64,000 nt of DNA from Micromussa lordhowensis (lineage: Eukaryota; Cnidaria; Anthozoa; Scleractinia; Lobophylliidae). Under the pieces are notes generated by a model. It did no database searches, was not told the origin of the DNA, and worked only from the letters and a program-made list of their open reading frames with translations. Location of the stretch: NCBI GenBank assembly GCA_964020085.1, contig OZ026605.1, forward strand, positions 1,156,701 to 1,220,700, read 5' to 3'. Every line of letters starts with the position of its first letter. Position 1 is the stretch's first letter. The translations under genes were made by a program, and so were the position numbers. Shown in pieces: positions 35,798 through 49,615 of the stretch.

Positions 35798-38700
35798 GTA
35801 AGACAGTAAAATCGCTTGATAAAAATGAAAGGCCAGTTGAATACGCTGCTTGTTTCTTGATCCGACTGTCAACAAATCTCTACCATACTCCTAGCTAGCC
35901 TGCGGCACCAAACGATCTCTGCCCAAACCTGTTGGCGTTTCACAGAAACCTCTGAAAATCAGTGTCTCATTGAGATAGCATTTATTTGTTAAATTAACCC
36001 AGCTATCCGCATCTTTCACTGGCAACAACTGTCAGCCTTCTGCAGACCAGTCAAATAAAAGCCACTCTTTACACGCAATGCTTATTCAAAACTCGAAGCG
36101 TCCTGTACGTCTGAAAGTGACTGAAACTAGCTAGATCGGAGCAGCTATTGATGATATAACCTGATCACAGATCGACGAAGCCAGAGAGATGGCGCTGGAA
36201 AGCGAGGTGCTGCGTAAACATACAACTAGCACTAAGTATAATGTGGGTCCCAAAACGTCGCTTACGGTTTTAGCTCCATCAAAGAGTCACGTATTTACGT
36301 ATTGCATTGCGAGCTACATCAGACGCAACTCAAAAATAAAGTGAGAGCACTCGATCTAAATTAAGATACAGTTGCATATACGTGCATAGCCAACCTCAGT
36401 TAACTGTTGCGCAAACAGGCTTCTGGGGCACTCAAACCAGTTAAGCAAACCTTCCTCTGAACTTACATTCTGGTACCCTTGTGATAAGTACTCGAACATC
36501 GCTGCGGACAGGGTTGTTCATATGTAAACTCGATAATAAATTAAATAAAAGAGAATTTTGCTTTATTAGCTGACGATCTTCAGTTAGAATCGGGCAATGT
36601 GCAAACGGAAATTAATCTGAAAACAGCTCGAAGCAGTTTTGAATGGTGATGTCAGAGACGCGTGTTTGCAGAAGGGCGTCCCAGAGGTGTATTAGTGTTT
36701 GGATAATCAATCGGCGGATAATTTCCTGCTTCTGACTACATCACCTGAACTGGAGGAGGTTGGAAGGATCTAGATGTTTTGCCTTGTTGTGCTAGGATGA
36801 AGCCCTATAGTGTTCCTTTATCATCAGCCATGTCTTGTTTAACAGGCGGCCAGCCAGTTTAAACAGAAGAGAGGAAGGTTCTTTACTCATTGAGCCCACT
36901 GGATTATCATCTTTTTGAGATTGAAACAGTTGTTCAGTTCAAGGGTCGAAAACGAAAATTCAAAACGAAGATCTAAAGGGGTCCTAAAGAGACTGGCTCT
37001 TTAACCAATTTAAGGAGGGAAGAGGACAACTCTACGCTGGATCTGATCGACATCTTGAAAGCTAGAATCTCCTGTCCTGACCTAATCTGACTACAAATAA
37101 TATCATATTTAATTCGTTTAGTTCCCAGGTATATTTTAGAAGGTACAAGTCTGAATTTTGTCCCTTAACTTATAAACAGTAGACAACGTTTTAAATATTT
37201 TTCCTTGTAATCAGTGAACAAAGAAACTGCGGATATGTATAACAGAAACATAAATAGTACTTACCAATAGCACAACTTCAAAAGATATTAAGCTTAAACT
37301 CAGTGTTCATCAGGTTTCGTACCTGTAAGCCTTTCCAGTCCGACTCTCTTATGCGGCCAATATTTTCATTTTGAAAGTTCAGTTTTAAACTGCATGTGGT
37401 TTGGTAGAGCATTCTACATCTTTAACACAAGCATCTTATCGTTGGAAGTCGCAAAACAACGGTGAGTGGAAAGTGAGAATCTAGAGAATCTATGTATAAC
37501 TCAATGGTGAGCTTTGCACTGAAGCTCTTAATTGGAAATGGCGACATGGAATGTTCATTCGTTACTGCTAGGTACAAAGTATTCTTTCTCAGGGTTTTTC
37601 TCTCTCAAAGTTTACCAGTCGAACCTGGAATGTGTTATGCAACGGTGGAAATTTAAGTTATTCCATATATTAGCTTTGTCAGACACGGTCAATACTAAAA
37701 GTCAGCTTTCAAAACACAGTAGTGGAATTCATTCGGAGAACTAGTGGGTGTCTACAAGTTGAACATGCTAAATTTACACAAGAATCTGGTACTTCGTATT
37801 CCTTGAATTTAATCACTCATTCGGGCGAGGTAGGGACGCTTTAATCATAAATAACTTCCATCTCAATGTACATAAATTGAATACTCCTGCAGTTGAAAAT
37901 TGCAAGCTGATTATATTCAGTATGGTGCAGAAGAAGTAATTCCTGTGTTTACCTGAATCGCCAAAGCTGTTTCAAATGACATAAACAACTAGTCCATATT
38001 ACTTAAATGTGTATCACTCCCAACGGCAAAAAGTGCATTTTTATTTGTAATTACTGCTTAACTAACTGACATAAGTTGGTATTTTTTGTCAAAATGCTTG
38101 TGAGATATTTAATTTCTTCGCCGAGTTTCTAATCTGCCCTTCAAACGAACCAAAACTTATGATGTTTCGTCTGCTTTATACTTTCAGAGGGAAAGGCTGG
38201 TGACAAAAAAAAAATCAGTATTCCTTTGTGAGTAATAATTTTCAAGTATACCCAAAAAAATTCGAAAATAGTTTCAAAATGTTATTCCATTGCGAGAAAC
38301 ATTTGTCCAAAAAATTATTTGAATCTCTTTTAGATTTTTTATCGTTCTTAACTACTCTAGTTTTGTCCACTCTAGCAATGTAAAATCTTTTTGTGCTTAT
38401 AATTGAATTTATTTCGCGATCCTTCGTTCAATGCTACTCTTCCGGTGCAATGCTTAAGAAAAGCCGCTTCAGACATATTTTCTTCTCAATAACAAAGCCT
38501 TTTTCCTGAATTTTCAGATCCTTACGAGTAATAAATTTAAAAAGTAGCATTGAAACATTTTACTCTGCTTTGTTCGTGTCATGGAAAGTGTTTTTTTCTG
38601 AGTTAAGATCAGTATTCCTTTGTCAGTAAGAATTTTCAAGTTTACCCCAAAAAATTCAAAAACAGTTCTCAAAATACCATTTATTATTGTTTCTTCTGAG

Positions 38701-41700
38701 AGACGAAGTTCTTGTTTAGTAGTGCAAAGCCCTTCTCCAAACGAAAAATGTTATATGTAATTTACTCCGTTTCAAAATTTGCATTTGCTTTGTTCGAATA
38801 TTTTTCCTTTTGTTCTGCTTCCACCGTTCCGGGCTGTTGCCGGGTTTCTTACACAGTATGGTTTGTTTTCAATCCTATTGATTAAACAGTTTTTTCTAGG
38901 AAATATTGTGTTACTTACATGTCTCTTCTCAAAGTAAAAAAAAAAATATCTGTAGATATACCGCTATCTTTCCTCGTAAGGCTTCGTGCCATGTCGAAGT
39001 CATTTAGGGGCCGGGCTGATTTACAATAAGAAACTTCAATATATATGGAAACATGTTTTCTATTTTGTTATCGGTTTATGACAAAAGAATTCCATTTTTT
39101 CTAGAACATTTGCGGGACGGTCCAATACGCCGTCACGTGGTCTTAGAACTTCCTGTGTTCCAGACTCCCATTATTAAATGAAAGGAGAATTTTGCTTTTC
39201 ATCGCCAATGAGTTTCGGAAAAAACCAGCACCCTTGCCTTTTTTTAGCCAATATTGAAGGAATAAATAAATATTAGTAACGAAGTAAACCAAATAAACGG
39301 CATTTGGGCAATCTTAGAACTGGCATCGGTTTATGGACTCTGGTGAAAATTGTGCGTTCTGGTTTTTCGCGCCGTTACAGCGCACTGCTGTACCAGACTC
39401 AATGCTGTAACGGGGTTAAGGGTCACTACTTTCGTCATTGTGTTATTCACTTTCAAGATAGCAAACGTAACGAATGAAAAATCGTATGACTTTAGGTCCA
39501 AAGAGGAAGTTATAACTGCCGCGCTTGGGCAGATGATCCAACTAAGCGCGGGAAAGCAATGTTTTCCACACCGAAAAATATGGCGAGTCAGGGTTTAACT
39601 CATGGCTGGGACCAAGAAAGGTTGTCAAGGTTGGTGAACTCGATGTGTTTTGTGTTTTTTTACCAGACCCAGGCAGGTGGAATGAGTTTACAGTCAAAAG
39701 TCTTCCTGGTGTAACCGAATGAATTACAAGCCGTCATGAATAACTCTAAGCGGTGTATACAGGTGTGTTCGAGTATACAGGTGTTGTTTGTTGAAAATGT
39801 TTAAGCAAGATTGTTTGAAGAAAGCAAAACACTATCTAGGAGTACCTCACAAGTGAATAGCTACAGTAAATGAAAACATATTAAGATTTGAGAAACGGAA
39901 TTCTAATTAAGAAACAGAACTCGATCATTACGTCAACTTATGAAAAGCTATTTGAAAGTGAAAGATTTAAGCTGTAATATCTAAGCTGCAGACCGCCACA
40001 ATAACCTCGTTTGCTGACTACAATAAAATCCTATAAGGTGCGTTCAGCTAATATCAAGTTTTCGTAAATTATTAATTGAAACTTGCTATACATCAGCTGC
40101 GATGGGGCGCACTTTCCCTTCCATTTTATTGATCATTAGAACCATAGTAAACAACAGAAATCGAAGACACTTCTACAAGGGTATTCATTTTCTTGGAAAG
40201 ATTGTAATTTTGTTTTTACTGTTACCGTTATTAACCGCTGGATGATAACAACGGCAAAACACTTCAAAACCAAAATATTAAAAAAATGGTTGTCAAAACG
40301 CCGAAAGATTCATGGGATAGGTCAGGTCAGAACGCGTCACAGCTAAACTCATCTTTACAAGGTTCCAAAGCACACATCTTGGTGCGAACTTGCAAAAAAG
40401 CCAGGATTTTCAAACTTGAATAGAAAACTGATATACAGGTTCTCTGAGAAGAACAGCGCTATCGTCTCAATGGTAATAGCGAAGGTAAGTCTTCTTGCAG
40501 AAGCGAGTCCGTAATGAACGCGCGCAAAGCAACGATCGATGAAGCAGTTCTTCGATGCATTTGATAACAAAGCCTCACGGCCCTAAGATTAGGACACTGC
40601 AGTCCTCATTGCAGTACCGCGCAGAGACACATTGAAAGAGATCGATTAGTTTCTTTTTAACTAGTTTTAATTGTTCTAAAATGGACATTGAGGTATCGGC
40701 GGAACGCTGTAAATGACTTTCCCGAAGACTGACTAATTTGCTGGGTTAAGCTACATGGATACGCGGGCTTGATTCTACATCAAATCTGAAGCTTGTATAA
40801 CTATACTACTTAACCCCAGCTGAGTCAACTGCAAAAAGGCGCTGACTCGTAGACGTTGAATATTGTTGCTTAATGACAGTTCTTTAGGTGCAGTACCATT
40901 GTCAAGCGTGCTCTAACACACAAAGGGACTGAGTTATAGCCCTTGAAAATTACTTTAGGTGAGCTAAACAGCCCCCTTTTGCAGGCAGGCAAATGAATTT
41001 CGCTAGATTTTCTGGACGTAGTTGTTGGTTGTAGTGATCTTCACTTTCAAGTACGAACATGTAAACTCAATTGAGTATATTGCACTCCCGGCCAAAGTCC
41101 GCAGATAAGTTGTCCGTGCTAAAACGAAATATGCAGACAATTCTCAATGCTGCTCAATATGAGGTCAAGATATATGTGTTACCAGCCGTAAATGCTACAA
41201 ACCGATGGCAAGGCATTGGGTTTTGTCAACCGCTAAGGGATGGAAAACAAGGTTTATACGTGCAAAAACAGCGTCTATCCACTCTTTGTATACGTGCCCT
41301 CGACCCTCCCAGAGCAAAACCGGATGGCCGAGCGTTTGTTGCACAGCGGAACTGATCTGTTGTGTAGCTCACACCAAGAAACCAGCTGGCTCTTCCACAT
41401 ATTTTGGATCATAGACAACATCGTTTTAAATTATAAGGAATGTATAATCTCAAAGTTGCCAGTAGGATCAACTGTGGAGATTTTTGCGAAGATCGTGTGC
41501 TGAGTCGTGTGATAAAATGGGTTCCCATTTGTGCTTCATTTGTATCGATTTGTAAACAAAGCTGTGATCAATCCTTTTAGTGAAGGAAGACAACATACGA
41601 GAAACAAATATCCACTGGTATTGTGGATTGCCTATTTCCACTGAGTTATTATTGTCGGACTTGAGTGTTTCAGCTTGAACATATAAGTAGCAAACGTAAC

Positions 41701-43429
41701 ATTAGTGTCGCGTTTCCTCCCTGCCTAACTCAAACGAAATGCTTACAAAATAGTGGAAATCATTCGTCGGTTTGATGTACGACCCATACATATATTCTTA
41801 TCTCAAAAGGCGCGCATCTATACAAAGACACATCTCTTCAGATTTACTGCTGATGTGGACTGTTGACAAGATTAGTTTGCCGTAAATCTTTCAGGTAAAC
41901 TTCGATTATGAAGCTCAACCCATTGTGGTATCAGTCTGTGATGGCCCCGGTTGGTTCAGTTTGTTTAATTATAACTAAGCAGGCGCAAGCTTTCTTCATT
42001 TACTGTATGGTGGTCAGCAAGAAATACTTAAATTTGGCAGGAAAAGATTAAATCGTCGATTTCTGTCAGGTAATAAGCTCATAGTCTAGGAATGGGTCCC
42101 ATTTTCCCTGCATATCTGAGAGCTGTTGAATCATTGACCGTTTGATTATCGACTGCCAAGTTTCAGTGACATCCACGCAGTAAAACCATATCTATTTATT
42201 ACCGATGCAGCTAATTGTTTAGTGACAATTAGCTGAGAATAAAAGCAAGCTGATTTAAATCAGCTGGATGTCTATGGCGTATTTTAAAGCTGAGGTTTTT
42301 GGAGCAGAAAACCAGTGGCCATACAATGGGTATTTCAGTTGCATTCAAGCAGTTGTATCGAATGTTCATTCGAGTTGTATTCGTGGCCCTCTACATAGAC
42401 AAGTGCAGAATTGTCTTTTTCGCCTTCAAAGGCATTAATAGAAGAGAAAATAAGCATTAAATGTTAAGCTTGACTTGTTAATACTTTTTCTGTGAGCTAA
42501 ACCATCTGCAAAAAGGCATCAATTTCTAAAATATTTCTAGAAATTACTTCACTAGGGTCAGCATACAACATGTCCAGCCATCTTGTTCCACTACGTTTTA
42601 AACCTTATTAGCTTGTTATAAATCTAAAAATAGTGTTTACTAATCAATGTAAGTAAGTAAGTTCTATTTCACTTTCTGATGGCAACTAGTTAATGGCACT
42701 AAATTCTATAATGAAAGTGAATTTACTTAAGTGTGTACTACTTAATACAGAGGATTTTGAATTGAACTGAGATTGGTTCAGGCTAAACAACGTAAATCGT
42801 GGAATATTCCTGTCGTTTCTGGTTCTAGTGATTAATATAAATACCACTTCATAAGATTGAATTCTGCGAGAAGACCTACATGGAAACCTGATGTTTTAGC
42901 TCTGCAAAGGACATCAGTGGCGGGGACATGTGGAGACCAGGTTAGGTATTTGTAACAAGCCCTTCTTCGCCATTTTTTTTAATCAAACAGTACATCTTTT
43001 ACACTACTATCACTTTGGTTGTATACATGCTGTTGGGTTAAAATTCAAATCACTAGCTACATCATTGTCTTAGATGAAATACAACCAGTATTCGAATTTA
43101 TTTTCATCCAGTTTGTGCAAGCCTCTAGGTCCATCCATATGTATCCAGTTTTAGCAGACTGCCCACTAAATATATCATCGAACAACATTTATGGCTCATT
43201 ACGAAGTTTTGTCTTTTTACTGAGAAGTAGTCCATCTTTGTTTACAGTTAGATCACACTTTTTATAAGGCAGGAATTAATTTTCTTAATTTCTAGTAAAG
43301 ATCAAAGAGCTATCCCATAGTTTATTGACATCACTAAAAGTATCATTTGAGTCTTCTTTGCATTTGTTATTGTGAAGCAGCTATGACCTCAAAACTTGCA
43401 ATTGAAAGTTCTGCTAAATTTAATTTATT
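35798..43429. other. Intergenic or long first intron, no coding signal
   Basis: Only short, unsupported ORFs. Apart from the duplication at 38.2-38.7 kb I see no structure. If the 35.7-kb exon is real this is intron of the ETS gene. Confidence 0.45.
38208..38690. repeat. Separated direct duplication
   Basis: tcagtattcctttgtgagta followed by attttcaagtatacccaaa (38215-38290) recurs with changes at 38608-38680. Confidence 0.7.
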
Positions 43430-44830
43430 ATTTTCAATTCAGGGACGTTCACTCCTCGTGTAAACTTTATTTATTGAAACTAGTCGAGTTAAAATCAAGT
43501 TCTTTTTATAACACCTGGACATTCTTGTTAGTATTCTGAAGCTTGGGATTTTAAAATCATTCATATGAATAATACTAGACAAGTGACTGCATTTATCTCT
43601 CATACGAATTTCATGGTACATTTCAAATTGTCCCTATAAAAAGAGTCCTTTATGACTCTTTACTACAAGTGATTTGTGAAACTTTGTAGTCACATGAAAC
43701 TTCTTGTGATTTGAATCTAGAATACCATTTCGACTATTTACAAGGTATTAGGTATGTTGAAAGTTTTGTTCAAGGAAATCTTACTCAAAATCTGAAATAC
43801 CCTGTCAGTATTCTGATTTGAACAGTTTGCAGATTTTGGTCTTGAAAAATAAAAATGGGCCAGTGACTGCATGTAGTTCTCTCCAGATATGCCTTGGTGC
43901 ATCCACGTTTTCAAAAAGAGCCATTAAGCAAGTTGGGTTACTGTTAATTTCTGAAGCATTTACCTTTCTGCTGGTGATCCACGATCACTAGATGTGATTT
44001 TGAAGTTTACAACCGCTTGGGATTTAAATTTGGAATACAGTATATCCATGCGGATTATTAAGTGTAGTATAGGGCCGTTCAAGCTTCGTTTTAAAATTTG
44101 AAATCAGTAAAGATAAAATCAAGTTCATAGATTAAACAACTGAAAAACCTTGTGAATATTTTGAAGTCCCGTTGTGCTTTTATAATTTTGTGGTGACTTT
44201 CACAAATTAAACTGGCCATGTGATCATTGACTGCATGAAATTCCCTTCAATTACTCCTTGAGCATTCACATTGTTTAGTTTTAAAAGAATTACAGTATTT
44301 ACTTGTGTTACTGGTGATTCCGGATGCAGCTGCCATTTTGCAGTTTGGATCGTCTTAAGGTTGTCTAGATTGTTCGCAATTTAGAGACACTCAAACTCGT
44401 TTTCTCCGATTTTTTAAACGAAAATCATTCCAGTGAATACTGGACAGGAGACTGCTTTTAGCTCTCTCTAGATATCTTGTGGTACAGGTTAAACACGGTA
44501 ATTCAAATACAGTTGTGTTATTTTAGTACTGGCGATTCAGCGTGAAACGGCTGCGATTCTGAAATACCTATTTCGATTATTTGCTATTTAGGGACTTTCA
44601 AACTTGGTCAGTAAAATAATTATTGATGGAAATTAGTCCAGGTGAAATCAAGGAGTTTTTCTTTTTAATTAACAGCTGTAAGAGCATCAGTGAATTCAGT
44701 ATGTTTAAGATTTTCTATTTGCAGAGAGCAAACCTCACAAGCCATGCTATTCACGATGGAGTTCTTTTCGACGAATATCGATCCCGGTTAAACACAGTTT
44801 TTTAAGCATTTTCCACTACAAATGTTGAGC
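43430..44830. repeat. Degenerate tandem array of ~0.3 kb units
   Basis: Phrases recur in the same order about every 220-360 bp: gactgcat-tag-ctctc (~43585, 43867, 44232, 44450), gaatacc-atttcgattattta (~43725, 44030, 44565), and aggg-ctttcaaacttg (~43440, 44072, 44592). Roughly four diverged units. Confidence 0.55.
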
Positions 44831-47800
44831 TGTTTAAATACATGGTCAAAGGCTCTGTAGAGAAAGAGGAACGTTTTATTGTTTTGTCAAGCAGATCATC
44901 TATAATGGAAATTAATGTTTGCAAGTAAGCTTGTTTTACCAACGACGGTCAACACAGCACGGACACAATTTTCGAAACCCTTCGGTATAAATTTTATATT
45001 GAAATACACATTCGAACACAAATGATTCATTTTTCCTGGAGGCTAGTAATTTCGTACTTGTATACTGTATTCTCCTTTCGGGTTGTATCTAGAAAATGAA
45101 GCCAAGTTCTTTCATCTGTTTGTGTGATGATATTAAGCTTGTTTTGAGATGTACCTTCGGAAGAGCGTCTGCAAGTCACAATACTAACAGACAATCAGAA
45201 AACGAAATAGTCTCTAGTCAGTAAAATTATCACCTTAAATCATGGAACATTCAAAGTCTTACAACTTCAAGCAAGGTATATTTAATGAGTCCTCCAATCT
45301 GTAAGTGTCACAAGCTGGCTGTGAAAATGTGTTGCGACAAGCACCAGGTTCCATTGAAGAATGTTGTTTTTCTACCATATCATCGCCACACCCTCGCGGT
45401 CACTACGACACTTTCAAATCGTCCGTTCAATGTCGATAGATCTACAACAAAAACATAACATCAGTGTCTAACAACTGTTAGTACAATTCTGCTTATTACA
45501 TTGTGCCCTCTGCTTTTCCTGAAGACTCTGGTTTGGCTTTATTGACGCCGCTGAATGCTTATTGATGAAGACTTTGGATTGTTATGAAGATTGCCTATCG
45601 AGCAACTGGCTTCATAAAACCAACAGACCCATTGAAAAGTCGTTTAACTCAAGACTAGAAAAACAAAATTACGTCTATTTCTTTAAAACAGCATCTAACC
45701 ACCCAGGGACGACGGTATATTAGAAAAAACTACCACTAAAGGAAAGATAATTTGTGTATTTTGTATATGAGGCATGCACAAGCCCAATTATTGACCCTCT
45801 CGATTTTCACAAAGATGCCATTGTTGATTTAGGACTGAAGTGTATTTTATGAGAAAAGAAATGCCTAACTCTTAAATATCATCCACGAAGAGAGAGAAAA
45901 CTTACAATTTTTTAACTTTAAGAGTCCAAACTCACTTAACAATTACAAGCTACCTGCTGCTGTGGAAATGAAGGAGATACTTATTTCTGAAGACTTGTCA
46001 CTTAACTTGGCTCATGTTGTACGACATTTGTTCTTTTACCAAAAGTAAATCAATGTCACGGTAGAATGCAAAACATTTCTCTCATAGAAACACAAAGATC
46101 CCTGGCAATGCAAAGAATAATTATGGATCTCAGCCCACATATCGGTGACCTCAGGAAACGAAACAAGCTTACGTACATCACACTGTCAAATTTCAGTTTC
46201 GTTCTCGATAAATTTCACTTTCAAATTTCAACCAAACGTATTTGGAATTAATCTTCTATATTTTACATGGAAGACTTATAGTCATGTAGCAAAAACGTCC
46301 ATTTTAATTATAACATACATGTGCCATGAAATGATTGTACAAAGTAAAAGGTTGTGACGAAGCTGTTTTTGACTCAGACATGGAAATTCCACAGGACTGT
46401 TGAGCGCCGAGCTATTCACATTTTTGCTTGATCTTGCCACTTACAAGCCACTCCGTAATGAAAAAAGCTTTTCATTCTATTTTAAAACACGTTTTCAATA
46501 AATATAGGTCCAATCTCGGTGGAATCAGTTTATGGATCGAGCTTCACATTATTGTCTTCATCATACTAAGTGACCGTTCATATTAAAATAGCTAGCTGAT
46601 ACTAAAATAAGGTTGCCAAAGCAAATTCAAAATGTTAGACTACTGTACCAAATCAACAGAATCAGGAAGAAACATTTTTGCTCAAGATTCGAGCTTCACT
46701 TGTTTCTGTTATTGTTACATGTAGTTGAAAAAGATGATGAGAAATGGAATACGTTGCTTGGCAGAATTCAGAAACCATTTGATATCATCTCTTAATTGGA
46801 TGTTATAAAATCTTCTATTATTTACTTTCAGGACAGTTTTCCAAAGCGTCTACATCTGGACATATACTTGACTGTAAAATTGCAGCATATTGTGAAACAG
46901 TTTCAGCTAATTTTTAATGTTTTTGATGTCAGTGTTGTTTATTGCCACGTTGTTTGAAGCAGTTATCGACGTGCCACAAAGACATACTCATTACTTCACT
47001 TGCTTCATTCTTTAGCTGTTCTATGATAGTTTTACAACTGATATCGCCAAGTACAGTAGGTATTCAAATCCCTTCCCCCCACAAATAAAAGAATGAGAAT
47101 ATAATGTCATAAATTGAAAGCAAGGTCTCAAGTGGCAGTACAATTGAAGAGACATTTTTGAAGAATTTGATTCTCTCGTTTTTAAACAAAATTTTGTTCG
47201 ATTCTAACCATTCTCGGTGTTTGAAATTGACATGCAACTTATTTCTTTTTTTACAACTACACCCCCTATACCGAGCTCATTGGCGATTGCTTCCATCTTT
47301 TATGTACTTCTAAGCTCAATTCAGTTCGGTTCTGGCTCGAATAACAATAGGTTCTCGGTAGAAGAGCACTTACTAGTCACTGAATTTTAGCTAGTTCGTA
47401 TCTAATAAATATGTTAAACGCTGTCATAGAACCTTCATATGTAATGATATCTATAGAAAAGCCAATAAATCCAATCTGATTTCCGTCTAGGATGACCTTG
47501 ATCAACTTTTCATACCATCACATGTGCCAAAAGGAAATGACTTAGTGACTATTCTGAGACAATGTCAGGAAACGAGTACAAATGAGCCATTTACAGGCGT
47601 TCCGTTTGTTAGGTATTCCATGTTCAAAATCTCTTTCGGAAGGTGTCAGTGATAATTACAAATGTCTTAAAGGATTACATCTGTCGAACAAATCATTTAT
47701 TCCTGTTCAAAAATCTGCCATCTTTAAGTATGAACAAAAGTGAACAATAGCTGTAATTACATTCAAAGTGACTGAAAAATAAAAATAAACTTAAGTCTCT

Positions 47801-48263
47801 ACAGATTTAAAACAAATTTGATTTGATTTCTTACAAGCAGCGCTTAAATGTATCAAGATACTATTTACTACCCACTGAAGTATGATCATAAGCGCAAATG
47901 TATTCGCAATTGGAATAAACTTTAAATAGATCTTAGTCAGATCAAAAGTGAGTAAACCGTTAAACGTCTTTATTACTCTTAAGGATTCTAAGGGTTACTC
48001 CCATCTTTTGTCAAAAAAACCTTAGAACAAACATACTTTCGAGGGTTTAAAGGATTATTGAGAAGAAGTAAAATCTTCGTTGTTAGTAACGAGCTTCTGA
48101 TGGTCACCATAGTTCAATGTTCTACTACTTAACTCGTGAAAGTGCAGGATTTGTTGTTTATGGCTTATTGCATTTTTTGTTTCTCAGTACCTGTTCCGTT
48201 ACCCTACTGATTTCGTATTTTTTGTATTTTCGTTTCGTAGTTTTGATTGTTAGCAACATCTTA
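44831..48263. other. Intergenic, no coding signal
   Basis: AT-rich; ORFs are short and lack splice context or recognisable similarity. Confidence 0.45.
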
Positions 48264-48462
48264 ATAGACCTCTTTAGCTTGGGCAGTTTGTTTTCCCATT
48301 TCAGACCATGTGATATTCTCCAAAGAATAGTTCTTTTATCAATCTAAAAGTTATTCATTCATATGCATATGACTATTTAAAAATTTGAAAGCAAGAATTC
48401 TCAAGAGTATCATCACATGGTCTGAAATGGGAAAACAAACTGCCCAAGCTAAAGAGGTCTAT
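48264..48462. repeat. Exact 51-bp inverted repeat with 97-bp loop
   Basis: The left arm (48264-48314, starting atagacctctttagcttggg) and right arm (48412-48462) are exact reverse complements by eye. Confidence 0.8.
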
Positions 48463-48565
48463 TCTCGGTTAAGTCTTCAAATCCATAAGAACCCTCTTCA
48501 AAAGGCTGTACTTATTAAATGATCCATGTTTTTGAACTGTCAAATACGCCTCTCAAATCATAGTT

Positions 48566-48843
48566 AATAGAGGGAATGGTTATGAAACCCGGTTAATTTC
48601 TTTGTTTTATGTTTTTGTTGGCTATTTGGAGGGTTTACCCTGTACAAAACCTGACAAATCACAAAAAGGTTGTTATGTGTGCTTACACAACTAACCAATA
48701 GAAGCATGGCGATGTAATTCATAAATAGCCTGAACATAAAACAAAAGATTTGCTGGGTCAAGGACCTTCCAACATAATATAATTCTTAGCCTATTTGTTT
48801 GCTTCTTTGATATTTACCAGGCTTCTTAACCATTCCCTCTATT
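48566..48843. mobile_element. MITE-like element, AATAGAGGGAATGGTTA ends
   Basis: 17-bp exact inverted ends (aatagagggaatggtta / taaccattccctctatt), 278 bp apart. No ORF. Confidence 0.65.
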
Positions 48844-49239
48844 GAGTATGCTCAAACTTATTTCAAGAATACAAGTTGTTACAGCTAGACTTTGATTTCG
48901 GCCATACAAGTATTTCGCGTTAGAAGATTTACGCTACAAGTAAAATAGGTCATTTAGAACAAAAGAAAGATACATCAGGGCCCGGACCAAAAAAGCATTG
49001 TTTCCGCCTGCGATTATAAACGTGGCAGAACGGATTTGCTCTTGTCAACATTAGAAGGAGAAAAAGTAACCAAATGTACAATTACAATACAAAGAATACC
49101 ATTTCACAATGTTTTCAAGACAATTGAAGGAAAAAAACCTATAATTACAAAAATACAATGGGTTATTTGTGAGTTTTGCAAGGTAAGTAGCTAAGTTTCT
49201 TTTGAATTAAGTCTTCTTTCTGAGCTGCAAATAACCTTA

Positions 49240-49615
49240 TAATGAAAGGACCTGGATAGAGTTTGACCGAGAGCTTAGAATTGGTCTAAATTTTAACTGT
49301 CGGGTGAGACAATATGTGTTTCTTAACTGATAGCTTAGATCAAAATTGACTGATAATTTATAAATGAACAATTGGTTAAGTTTTTATTTAACACCTGAGA
49401 TCTGCGATCTTCAAAATTATTATTATTTGATAACTGGTTCACTTAAGTTTGATGAGAGAGTCTGGGTACGATAGAGAGAATAATGAGAGGGCCTGGATAC
49501 GATGTAGTTTGACCGAGAGCTAAGAAATGATCCAAATTTTAGCTGTGAGCGTTTCGTAACTGAGAGCTTAGAGATCTGAGATCTTCAAAATTTACTGATA
49601 ACTGAGAATAGGGCC
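49240..49615. repeat. Diverged direct duplication
   Basis: gtttgaccgagagcttagaa, aattttaactgt and gatctgcgatcttcaaaatt (49258-49420) recur at 49507-49600 with small changes. Confidence 0.65.
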
